Positions 13,701 to 27,000 of a stretch of DNA of 64,000 nucleotides are shown here, piece after piece. Position 1 is the stretch's first letter, and each line of letters starts with the position of its first letter. The notes beneath the pieces were generated by a model. It was not told the origin of the DNA and ran no database searches. It saw only the letters and a list, made by a program, of their open reading frames with translations. Made by a program: the position numbers and the translations under genes. Source of the stretch: Rhineura floridana (taxonomy: Eukaryota; Chordata; Lepidosauria; Squamata; Rhineuridae); the NCBI RefSeq assembly GCF_030035675.1, contig NC_084482.1:73197120-73261119 (forward strand). Reading direction: 5' to 3'.

Positions 13701-16700
13701 TAACATCTCTTTGCACTTCTGCACACAATCCTGGAAGTGAGGAAGCTCCAAGGCTTCAGTTACAAATTCAGCAGAATTACAAGCAGTAATAGCCTCCCTG
13801 AAAGAACACAGTCAGAATTGGTGCAAGGGAGGGGGAAAGAGAAAAATAAAAGTTGTTAATTTCCACATCAAAATACCTCATCACCTTTCCCCAGCATCCT
13901 GATGCTCCTTCCATTCAGCAGAACCAGCCCTAAGGAAGCATTAATCCTTTCCACCTGAAACTTTGGTTCAGTTACCCTAAAAAACCAAATCCCTTGGAAG
14001 TCAACTCAACAGACAAGCAACAGCTTGAAAAGGGTACCTTTGTATATTCACCCACTTACCTGCAGTTCAATGCTATGTGAACCCCTCCTCTCAACCAGCC
14101 TACCTCAAAAGCCACTATTCTCCACTTCTCTGGCAAAGAGTTTTGAAAGCAACCTATGGTCTGAGTTTTCAAGCAACACTGGGGGCAGAAATAGATATCA
14201 GGTGATGTGGAGCTGCCACACATCTCTTCTACCCACTCGTCTCATAATGTCAGGGAACAGCCAATATGGTACCCTCCAGATGTTGTAGACCATCAGCTCT
14301 GATTATTGGCCATGTTGGCTGGGTTTGATGGGAACTGTAGTCTACAACATCTGGAGGGCACCACATTGGCTACCCCTGCTCTAGCTTAATATGTGACATT
14401 ACACTATCATATCATCCCTTCTCCACTAGCCAAAGACGTGAAACAGAGTGGGGTAACTCACCACAAAATAATGTCATGTTCTGGGTCAAAACTTATTTTT
14501 TAAATATTATTTTAATATTAAAATTAACTAGACATTATTGGGAATAAGAGAGAAAGACACAGAAAACCAGCAGTTCCATATCTTTCACAGCATCTACTAC
14601 CTTTAGGTAACAGTAAAGGAGAGGCAAGATCTTTATTTTATTTATTAAAATGTTTAGAAAAATGTATAAACCACTTAATCATAAGTAATTTCTGAGCAGT
14701 GTACATAATATAAAACAATTATTTGAAGGAATATTTGTATGCCTTCCATCTCCATCTAATAAGGACAAGTTTTAAGAGCTTACCTCTGCCATTCTAATTT
14801 GGGTCTCAGCTGGTACTTGAGGAGGCACTCTCCTCGTGTAACAGGCACATTGAATGTGGCTTCTTCTTCCTGGGGGACAGACAGAAAAATATCAAAAGAG
14901 TGTGCTAACTGTTGTGAGAAAGAAAAACAAACCCTCCAAATCAAGCAGACTTTACCTTGCTTTGGTAGTTGGTAAGCATTGGAAAGATCTCTGGATGGAT
15001 GAGGTTCAGCTGGGTTTGAATTTTGTGGCTACGGAGATGATGCACTGAGTGGCACTTCTCATTGAGTATCAAATGCTGAGTATTGGCTCCAAATCTGGTG
15101 GGATAAGCGAAACCAAGCACACATTTACAGAGCCAGAATTGTGCCTTCTAGATAGAGTCCCTCAGTTATTCCATGCAGTAAGATGATTCACATTACTTGC
15201 AATGTATTTGCCTAGCTTGGTCTGCTCCTTACTATGTTCCCAGTTTTAAAACACACATTTCTTCTAGGTTCAGCTCTGCTAGGGTACTTGGCCTGTCACT
15301 CAAGATACAAGGACAGAATTTGTTTAGTATGCTTGTTAGCCACCCAGAAACTTAAAAAAAACAAAAAACCTCTCCTATGCCTTGTTTTACTGACCATGTA
15401 CACAACAACAGGGGAACAGCTGCAGCACTAGGTGACTGAAGAAAACCTGCCCTAGGAGTGAATATCTGAGCATCTGGGTGCTTGCTGATCACTCCTTTGG
15501 GTTGCTGTCTCTTGAGACAGCTGAAGTCCCTGGTAAGTGCGGCAAGGACTGGGACGCCCTGCCTGACCCTTGCTCCAGAGAGAGGCTGCAGTTAATCTTG
15601 CAGCCTCTTGCATCAGCTGCTGGCTGGGTCAGGAGACATAAAAGCCCAGCTGCCCTTGGGCAGTGGGTCTGCCACCAGCGGGGTTGCCACCGAAGGGACA
15701 ACACCAAAGGGCCTTGCCCCTTGGGGAGCCCCTTAAAGAGTCCCAAGGGTGAAGGCACTACCCCCCTTCTATTCCTTTTTTTAAAAAATTGTTTTCTGTT
15801 AAACCAATCTAGAGGAGATTGGTGGTGGGGAGGGCGTGTGGTGCAAGTTCCTGCACAGGGTGAGAGCCCGTGTAGTGAACTGAATGATATGAGAAAGTCA
15901 CCATATGCCTTCAGAGTGAGAGTCTGTAACTGGCAGAAGGCTGGCCCTCCCTGGGCGTGAGACAGGAAGGGGAGTAGATGGGCCCTGTGTGAAAAAGTTT
16001 AAATGGGTATGACTGTTCTCAATTCTCGCAGAGGCCTACTTGGATAATTGGCTCTGGCAGGTTTTGTTGGTGGGCTCACGTTGGGTCCATATCAGGTGTT
16101 TAAGAGGAGTCTTAGTACAGAGGAACATGGGTGATGCCACCCCAATTTCAGTGATCACGGGTAGAGGGAAATATAGCCATGGAGATGTGGTGAATTACCA
16201 TAGAAGACAAGGGCAAGGCTATCTGCACCTTGTTCCTTGCTGCCACTGCTCTCATGGAGGGGTTCCTCGTTGCTCATCTGCTATGTCCACTGGCCTGTGT
16301 GTGTTGTTGTTTAACGCCAGATCAGGACACAATAAGACCACTCTGATCCATCATTTGATTGTGGATGAAGGTGCCGATTTGGTATGCATTACCGAGACCT
16401 GAGGGTGAGCTGGAAGGAGTTGATCTGACCCAGCTTTGCCCACCTGGATACTCGGTGCAACACCAGCACAGGCTGCAGGAAAAAGGGGGAGGAGTTGCTG
16501 TGGTACTGAACTTCCATCTCTGTCAACAGGAAAGCACTCTGTCTTGGAGCTGGCTGTGAGGGCCTGCACCTGGTATCAGGCTAAGCCGCTAAGGAGTCAG
16601 AAAACTAGGGTTGCTGCTGGTGTATCGTCCACCCTGCTGCCTGGCACCTTCTCTGACTGAGCTGGCGGATGCCATCTTGGCTGTGGTGTTGGAGGAGCCA

Positions 16701-19700
16701 GAACAATAGAGCTGGGTGATTTCAATGTCCATGCGGAGGCTGCCTCTAGTGTTCTGGCCCTGGACTTCATGGCCTCCATGACGACCATGGGGCTGTCTCA
16801 AGTTGTCACTGGCCCAACACATAGGACAGGGCACCCCCTCGACTTGGTTTTTGCTCCTGATGGAGGGTGGTCTGGAGATTTGGGAGGGGTGGATCTCACC
16901 CCACTGTCATGGTCAGATCACTTCCTGGTGAAGTTTAGACTTATGGCTCTGATCCTTCCCTGCAGGGGTGGTGGACAAATTAAGATGTTCCACCCCTGGA
17001 GACTAATGGAATCCACAGGATTCCTGAATGCCCTGGGGGAGTTCCCAGTAGATAGAGCAGGTGACTCTGTTAAAGCCCTTGTCACGCTGTGGAAGAGCGA
17101 GGCATGTTGGGCTCTTGACACAGTTGCCCCTGAGCACCCTCTCTGGAATTGTGGAGCCCGGTTTGCACCTTGGTACACCAATGAGCTAAGGGCAATGAAA
17201 CAGGCTGGACAACGGCTAGAGCGCAAGTGGTGAAAGACGTGCTGTGAGGCTGATCGGGCATGAGTAAAACATCATAACAGTGCCTACTGTGTGGCAGTGA
17301 GGGCAGAGAAGGCGGCCCACTTTTCTGCCTCCATCGCATCCTCAAGTAGCCATCCAGTGCAGCTTTTCTGTATTGTCAGGGGCCTGTTGACATCAACTCC
17401 AGGAAATGGAGTTTTAGACCCTTTAGAGGCCCACTGTGAATTGCTTGCAAGGCACTTTGAGGGTAAAGTTGCTCGCCTCCATAGCAGTCTTGATGCCCCA
17501 TCCACATCTACTGTAGTACCCAATGAGGTGTCCAGTGCAACGTCTGCTGCAACTTCTTGGGAACGGTTTCAGTCGATGCAGCCCGACGACATAGACAAGG
17601 TGCTTGTGATGATGTGGCCAGCAATGTGTCCTCTCAACTCTTGCCCTTCTTGGCTTATTAAAGTTTGCTGAGGGGGTTTGACCGAGTGGATCCAGGGTGT
17701 GGTCAATGCATCATTGCGGGAGAATGGTTCCAGCTGCCTTAAAAGAGGCAGTGATCCGACCACTCCTGAAAAAGCCCACCCTGGACCATTGGTTTGTGAC
17801 AGCTACGGACTAGTTACAAATACCCCCTTCTTAGGGAAGGTGATTGAGAGGGTTGTGGCGCAGCAATTGCAGGTACTCTTGGATGAAACAGATTATCTTG
17901 ACCCATCCCAGTCTGGGTTCAGGCCTGGTCATGAGACAGAATCAGCCTTGGTTGCCCTGATGGATGAGCTTTATCGGGAGAAGGACAGGGGGAGTGCGAC
18001 CCTGTTATTCTTACTTGATCTCTCAGTGGCTTTTGATACCATTGACCATGGTATCCTTCTGGGCAGACTTGGTGAGATGGGTATCGGAGGCACTGTATTA
18101 CACTGGTTCTGATCCTATCTCCAAGGTTGCTCTCAGAATAGAATCAGGTGACTGTCTTTCGGCCCCGTGCAGTTGTGCTGTGGGGTACCATCTTGTCCCC
18201 TATGCTGTTTAACATCTATATGAAGCCCTTGGGAGTGGTCATCAGGAGATTTGGGGCAAGGTGTCAGCAGTATGCTGACAATACCCACCTCTATTTCTCT
18301 GTAACATCTGAATCAGGAGAGGCTGTGCAAGCCCTGGACCGGTATCTGGACTTGGTGGTGGGCTGGATGAGGGCCAATAAACTGAGTCTGAATCCTAGCA
18401 AGACAAGAGGCACTGTGGGTTGGTGGTTCCCGAGTTCAGATAACTGGTCAGTTGCCTGCTCTGGATGGGGCCGTACTCCCTCTGAAAGAGCAGGTTTGTA
18501 GTCTGGGGGTGCTCCTGGATCCATCTTTGTTGCTAGAGGCCCAGGTGACCTTTGTGGCTAAGAGTACCTTTTACCAGCTTCGGCTGATAAGACAGCTGGG
18601 TCTGTTTCTGGATCGGGATAGCCTGACCACTGTTGTCCACGCACTGGTAACCACCAGACTGGATTACTGTAATGCGCTCTATGTGGGGCTGCTCTTGAGG
18701 TTGGTCCGGAAGTTGCAGCTGGTGCAAAATGCAGTGGCGAGACTGCTCACTGGGGCAGGGTATCGCCAACATGTCACCCCGTTGCTACTGAAAGAATTGC
18801 GCTGGCTGTCCATTTACTACCAGGCCAAGTTCAAGGTTTTAGTTTTGGTGTACAGAGCCCTATACAGCTTGGGACCAGGATACCTGAAAGAATGTCTTAC
18901 CCTTATATACCCAGTTGATCACTGCGCTCTGCAGGTGAGGGCCTCCTGCAGATACCATCTTATCAGGAGGTCTGTTCTGTGCAACATAGGAAATGGACCT
19001 TTAGTGTGATGGCACCTACCCTGTGGAATTCCCTCCCGTTAAATATTAGGCAGGCACCATCTCTCATTTGAAATGTGGTGTTGGAGGAGAGCTCTGCGCA
19101 TACCATGGACTGCGAAAAAGATAAATAATTGGGTGTTGGAACAAATCAAACCAGAACTGTCACTAGAAGCTAAAATGATGAAACTGAGGTTATCATACTT
19201 TGGACACATCATGAGAAGACATGATTCACTAGAAAATACCATAATGCTGGGAAAAACAGAAGGGAGTAGAAAAAGAGGAAGGCCAAACAAGAGATGGATT
19301 GATTCCATAAAGGAAGCCACAGACCTAAACTTACAAGATCTGAACAGGGTGGTTCATGACAGATGCTCTTGGAGGTCACTGATTCATAGGGTTGCCATAA
19401 GTCGTAATCGACTTGAAGGCACATAACAATAACAAACCATCTGTTATCTTTTCGGTGCCTATTGAAGACTTTCCTCTTTCAACAAGCCTTTTAAGTTGAG
19501 AGCTATCCCATTCTGCGTTGGAATTGCTTTTTAATATATATATATTTTAAACTTTTTTTCCTAATCAATATTTTTTAACCCTTTTTGTTTAAGATGTTTT
19601 TAAAGCTTGTTTTAAAAATGTTTTTAAAGTTGTTTTGTTTTAATGTATTTTAAGGTCTGTTTTTATGATGTTTTAAAGTGTTTTTAGTGCTTTTGTTTGC

Positions 19701-20979
19701 CGTCCTGGGCTCCTGCTGGGAGGAAGGGCAGGATATAAATCAAACAAACAAACAAACAAACAGGACAATTATGTCAGCAAGAAAAAAAGCAAACTGAGCA
19801 AAGGAGTGCTGAAGGATATGAAAGACCCTGCTTGAAGGCAACAGCAGCCGATTCACAGGATTTCTATCTGCAGATTTGTATGAGGACTAGGTTGAAACAG
19901 GAAAATTTTAGAACCGGCGCAGTGCAGTAACTTCAAGGCGATGAAGTCCTGTGGACTTGCAAGGCAGCTTACCTTCCTCAGTTTAAGACCACCCTCATGG
20001 AGGGAACCACATGTACATAGGCCCTCTTCAGACTGATAATCATGCATCAGCTATGGGGATGCGATTTTCATGTGTGCCAGCATTTGGAAAGTGGGGCTAC
20101 CCCCACATGGTTAGTACTCACAGGTACCAAACATTTGAACAGAGCTACAGACAGCAAGCAGTTCTAGTCAACACACAAACCTTTCTAGCCATTGCTTATA
20201 CCGACTGTCCCGCAGAATAGGGTCTGGAGTTATATGAACAACTAAAGCCACAGGATTCTCCTGTTTTCCTTCTTGATACCTGCAAACAAAACATGCAATA
20301 AAAAGCAAATGTTTTCAAATGGAGGACAGATTAACTGACACACATGGGGGTTCAAAGAGCAGGGGGAAGGGGGGAAGTTTCAGGGAGGGATAGGCTCCCA
20401 CGGTAGGTGGATAACAAGGTTCCCTGGTTCATTCCCGGATTTCTGCACCAAATGTTAAGAGCAGTCCTGCTGGATCAGGCCAAAGGCCTATCTAATCCAG
20501 CATCATGTTCACATGATGCCCAACCAGATGCTTCATCATCAGGTAAGACAGACCTGACTAAATACCCCCTGGCAGTGGGTCCTTGACAGGGTTCCTGGGA
20601 TGGCTGCACTCTTACTGCCATATCATGCTAGTGTGCTTTGGGACAAAGGGTGTTCAGAGAAAGGTGCTGTCTTATTCTTGTGTTTCCTTGTGCATGACTC
20701 CAGAAGGAAAACAGAGATTCTGTTGTATTCCAATGCCAACATGAGATTAGTACCCCAGTTTACAGATCCTTGTATGCACGTAACTGCATGCAAGGATCTC
20801 TGAATTCACCTGTGGACCAGATGGCTGGTGTTATATTGAGACACTAGACTAGATGGATTAAATTTAAAGCACACACACCCAGATCTGGGAATTCAAATAA
20901 TTAAAAAGGGACCAATATAAAGCACCAACTCTAACATATTTATTTCTTTTCTTTCTACATTATTTTTTCTAGGAACAGC

Positions 20980-21012
<33 letters not shown>

Positions 21013-24000
21013 TTCTGTGTCACTTATCTGGCCAAAGGCCACTCTAGGCGACGTACAAAACAGTTAAAACACAATGAGATAAAATACAATAATACAATAA
21101 AAACAGTATGAGAACAATACAGCAGCAACAATATTAAAACAGGGTAGGAGGCATTTCAATATGAATCAAATGAATTCTAGACACAAGCTCTATGGAAGCC
21201 TTTGTCATGCTGCTTTAAACTGGATCAACTACTTCTGCCCAGACAGTAGAATACTTCCATATATCAGTTCTGAGATGACCAAACCCATAATATGGAATAA
21301 CCCCAGGAAGCCCCAGGCATTTGCATGAAATGCAGTAAGCCCTTAGCTGCAGAGATATTTTCAGCAGGCATAGTATCGAACTAAAATTATGCTTGTATGG
21401 AAAGATCCTTCAGTTACCTAATAACAGTGTGGCTAGACTCCTCTGACCTTACCAGAAGTCCCTTTCGGTAGGACCACCTGCCATATAGGAGAACAGTAGC
21501 CTTCTTCTTAGCAGTCCTGCCTTGCCAACTCCCATACAGTATTGGTTTCTAGACAGTTGTCCACTATACCATTCATGTGCATTTCATCTTTCACACCTAC
21601 ACGAAAAAAATCTTTTTTCCTGCTAGATCTCTTGCAACTCATACAGCAATTTCAATAGTTTCGTAAATGAAATAGAAGCGAAAACACTGATTATTCCTAG
21701 TGGTTCCAAGTGCTCTGCATGTGACTGTGTTCATATTGGGATGCTGACCACTTTCTGAAAAACTGACCTAAATAGATCCAAGTGCCAGGCTTGCTGGGCT
21801 CCTAAAAATTTGAACATTTTATATAGTTCTATGCCAGGCTGGCACCAAAGAATCCAATGCTGGCTTCAACAAGGGAGGGTAGCACCAAAGAATCAAATAT
21901 TTTTTCCAACTATGCCTCCCCAAACTTCACACTGACTGCTGCAAGACTTTGTAACGCTATTGGTGCCTTCTTCAGTTTAGAATGCTAATTTGAAAATGCT
22001 CCCAGTGGTTTTGGATAACCCGTGCATTCAATGAAAGAAATCAATCTTAATATAGCCTCACTACCTCTACTGATAATCATGCTACACCTACTGATGCTGC
22101 AATGCAGTTTTATATGCCAATGGTATCTGCTACAGACTGTCACTATACATGGCCTAACCCAGGAATGGGAAATCCATGGCCCTCCTGATATTGTTAAGCT
22201 CCCACCCCTATCAGCCACAGTCAGCATGGCCAAAGATCAGACATGATGGGAGTTGGAGTCCAGTAACATCTGGAAGGCCACAAGTTCCCCATGCCTGGCC
22301 AAACCAGTATCATAAAAAAGAAGTTCCAATGCATAGGTGGCAGGAAATGCAAACTCATAGGAAGGCAGAACCCATTTCAGAATCCTGAATATGAAGTTAG
22401 AAACACCCATTAGCCATACCTTTGCAGTGTGCTGTTTTCACAGATTGCATCTACAAAGCCTTCATGAGGACACTCCACAATGATGAAAACTGCCCCTGGG
22501 TCTGTGGGAGTGCAAACTTCTTCAGCCAAGATCTGCAATAAGGTACACATCTGAGCATACACTACTTAATAGGTATGGGCGGACTATTAGATTTTGCTGG
22601 AAAATTGCAGAGTCCAAAGATTATATATCTGGTGTCCCAGGCTGAAAATTTGAGATCTACCCTTAAATAGGCAAGGGATGCAAGGCATGAAGAATTCTTG
22701 TCATCTGTGCAAATACTTGACAGAACATCTTGGCCTCAGAAAGTCAGTCACTTCCATCCACTATGGTGAAGAAATCCAGTTTTCTCCCTTCCAATTTGTG
22801 AGGCCATTTCAGGTTACAAGAACAAATCAATACACCAATAACCAGCACAGCCTCATCTACCATTCAGAGATTCCCAGTGATAAAGGCACTATAAATATTT
22901 TAGATTGTGCTCCCTCCTGCCAAACAACTCCTGCTCAGTTACATTCACAAGGTAGTGACTCACAACTAGGAGCATGGCCAGACAACCCGGAGTGAAAAAA
23001 TTGTTTATTAAAACCTACATATCACTTGATTGCAAAAAATCTCTAAGCAGTTTTTCCTAAGAGTCATACCTCTCTGCCTTCAAATGTGATGTTCTTCCCA
23101 TCTTTCACAGCTGCTATGATGGGAGCAATTGCTGCAGTGCCACTTAAAAAAAGATATATAAAGTTAGCAAACCACAGAGGGATCACTATTTGGAAAGCCC
23201 CCACCCATAGAGGGTCATTGGAAACCTTCTGTACTTACACAGGCAAGCCAAGCTCCTTTGCTTTGAGGACCAAGAAGTTCCCTTTCTTTGGATGGAGCTG
23301 CAGTTAGATAAAGCTCATTTTAGTCACCTGCTCTTGGCAATGCTTTACATTACTTCAAGTGGTAAAGGACAAGTTGATGTTATATCAGAAAATTCCCTAG
23401 GAGTCATCTATCTACAAAAAGACCAAGAACAAAGAGAGAGAGAGAGGCTGGTCTGACATGTCTCGAGGCAAGACTGGAAGGTCTTACTTGGAATAAAGAC
23501 AACACCTGGAGCACAAAGCGAAGCACATCTAACAATATTGAATCCTCCCAATAGACAGCTAACTCCACAAAAAAGCAACCTAAGTCAGTAATCCTAAAAC
23601 CCCCACTGAACGCAGTAGGACTCACTTCTAAGCAAGCATGGGTAGGATTGTGCTGCACATATTTTAATGAATATCACTTTTAGGCATTTCAGCCAAAATT
23701 TTCATTAGTCAATGTGAAACATTTCCAAGGAAGCCAAGGACATGTATGGCATTTTTAGCATTTGTGCATATATGTTTTATACATGTATATATATTAAGCC
23801 ATGATACAATGCAATCTTAAGGATGTCTCCTCAGAACTGTGCTTAAGCTTCCAATATTAAACAAGTAAGAAAAGGCAAATGATCTCTTACTTTAATTTGG
23901 CCCCTCCTAACAGCAAAGCACCAGGCTCATAATCAGCTTTAATTGTTCTCCACCTATGAGCTTTTAATAAAGCAGTGACGTGAAGTCTTTCTCCAGGAAA

Positions 24001-27000
24001 ACCAATGTTCCTGGGAAGCATCATTCTATACATCAGACGTAGTGAGCCTACAAAGCAGCTTCTGGTAGTCCAGCAGCCCTCTCCATCTTCCTCTTGCAAG
24101 GAAACAAAGGAGAGCTTCTTGTGATGGCAACTTGCCAGAGGGAGAAGAGGCACCTTCCCAAGACAAGTGGAGGACTGGCTTCCCCATGCTAGCACTGGGT
24201 TAGGAAGAGAGGGTTCTCTTTTTCTAGCCCAGCACTGTGGCGGGGAGAAAAAGTGTTTGTGTGTGCGCGTGCATGTGTGTGTACGTACACACATGTGGCT
24301 GACTGGGTGAGTACTGAGAGTATTCTATGCATGCAGTGCTCTATGGGTGTGTATACACACAGCCATAAAGTGCTTCTGGTACCTTCTGCAGATGCATGTT
24401 TTCATTAGCATGCACTCCTCATCTTCCTCTTGGCGGTATTCTTCCTCTCATTGCTTTTAATGTACCTTTCAGTATACTGGTTATAATACATCTGACATTT
24501 GAGAACGTATTCTGAATTGCTAGGTGCCTTGTGTGGAAGCAGAGAGTGTCTTCTCTGGGAACCTCCTATTAGGAGGTCTCTTGTTGGGCCGCACTTGAGT
24601 AGCTGCTCCCCCTCACTTCAATGGAGATTCACCAAGGGATGCCTGAGCCGTGTGGTGTTCCAGTCTACCTAAGAGAACTGCTAAACAGTGATACTGAAAT
24701 GGAGAGTAACAGTACCAGAAAGTGGGGTATTTCCTGGCAATCCAAAGAAACCCTTGATCTTCTGGACATTTGTGGCGAAGGGAAGTTTCTGGAGATTTTA
24801 AGAAGCAGCCAACACAACTTTGAAACTTTTATTCAAATTGCAAGAGAAATGGTTGCTCTAGGTCATACTAGGACCACGAAAGAATACAGAAATAAAACAA
24901 TGGCTTTGTGCCTAAAATATAAGCAAATAATGGCTCGCAGTGCAATGTCAGGTAGTAACCAGGCAACCTGCCCATTTAATGAGCAACTATACTGGATCTT
25001 GAGAGGAGATGCAAGTATTTGTAGCCTCTACTCCCAGTATCCCCCTTTAGGATGCACACCTTAACGTGGTGAGGGGGTTTGAGAGTGTTGAAGAAGCTGA
25101 GAGCAATGTCATCAGGAGTCTAGACCAAGAGGATAGACTTCTAGCAGGGGCACCCATGGTGGAATGGTCAAAGCTGAGACACCAGACTAAGATAAATCCA
25201 AACTCAGAGGAAGGCAATGGTAAACCACCTCTGAATATCTCTTACCACGAAAACCCTATGAACAGAGTATCCAAAATGCAACACGAGATAGTGCTGGAAG
25301 ATGAGACCCCCAGGTCAGAAGGCACTCTCCGAGCTACTGGGGAAGAACAAAGGACAAGTACGAGTAGTGCTGTGACTAATGACGCAGCTGGGTCAAAGCC
25401 AAAAGGAAGCCCAGAGGCTGATGCGCACAGATGCGAAAGTCCGGAGTTGTATGGCGCACACAATAGGAACATGGAATGTGAGAAGCATGGACCAGGGAAA
25501 GTTAGAAATTGTCAAGCAAGAAATGGAGCGTATCAACATTACAATACTTGGCATGAGTGAATTAAAATGGACTGGAGTGGGACATTTTCAATCAGGCAAC
25601 TACAAAATATTTTATGCAGGAAATGAGAAATCAAGAAGAAATGGAGTTACTTTAATAGTGAGAAGTGATGTAGAAAAAGCAATTAAGAGCTACAACGCAA
25701 GGTCTGAGCAAGTTATATCAATGAGATTAAACGGGAAACCTATTAACATAACCATCATCCGAGTCTACGCTCCAACATCAAACGCAGAAGAAGAATTGGA
25801 GAGATTTTACGTAGAAGTACAGGAGAAAATTGATCACACACCAAAACAAGATATGATGATAATCATGGGGGACTGGAATGCAAAAGTAGGGAACAGAGAA
25901 GAACTAGGAATTGTGGGGACATGGGGCTTAGGTGACAGAAATGAAGCAGGAGAAAGACTTATTGAATTCTGTGAAGCCAGTGATTTGTTTCTTGCCAACA
26001 CATTTTTTGAGCAACCAAAAAGATGACTGTACATGTGGACATCACCAGATGGTCAATATAGGAATCAAATTGATTATATAATTGGAAACAGAAGATGGAG
26101 AAGTTCCATACTTTCTGCAAAAACAAGACCAGGAGCAGACTGTGGTACAGATCATGAACTGATCATATCGAAAATCAGAGTAAAGCTAAAGAAGAACAAC
26201 AAAGCACTCATAATGCTAAAATACAATTTAAATAACATCCCAGAAGAATATAAAGATCAAATAAGGAACAGATTTGAGGCTTTCAACTTTGCTGACAGAG
26301 AACCAGAAGAACTATGGACTGAAGTCAGGGACATTATCAGGGAAGAATTAAAAAAGACAATACCTCTACTTAAAAAGAGAGAAAGACCTCAATGGATGAC
26401 TGAAGAAACTCTTAAAATGGTTAAAAAGAGAAGGAAAGCAAAAGCAAAAGGAGATAGAAACACGGTCAGAACCCTAAATGCAACTATACAATGACTAGTA
26501 CGTAGGGACAAAGAAAACTATTACAACAGTTATTGTATAGAAGTAGAAAAGGACAACAAAATGGGAAGAACAAGAGCCCTATTCCAAAAGATTAGAGAAA
26601 TGAAAGGGAAATTTAAACCATGAGTAGGAATATTGAATAATCAACAGGGGAACACACTGACTGACTGAGATGAAATAAAAGGAAGATGGAAGCAATACAC
26701 TGAAGAACTCTATAAAAGAGATGCCAGGATGACAGATTCGTTCACGGAGGAACCATATGATGAAGCACCAGAAATTTTAAAATGTGAGGTGAAAGCTGCT
26801 CTTAAAATTCTTGGAAGAACAAATCACCAGGAATAGATGGCATACCAATAGAGTTGCTACAAGCTACTGAGACTGAATCTGTACAAATGTTGACAAAAAT
26901 TTGTCAAGAAATATGGAAAACTAAACAATGGCCCACAGACTGGAAGCTTTCAATATATATCCCAATTTGAAAGAAAGGGGATTCCCAGAGAATGCAGTAA

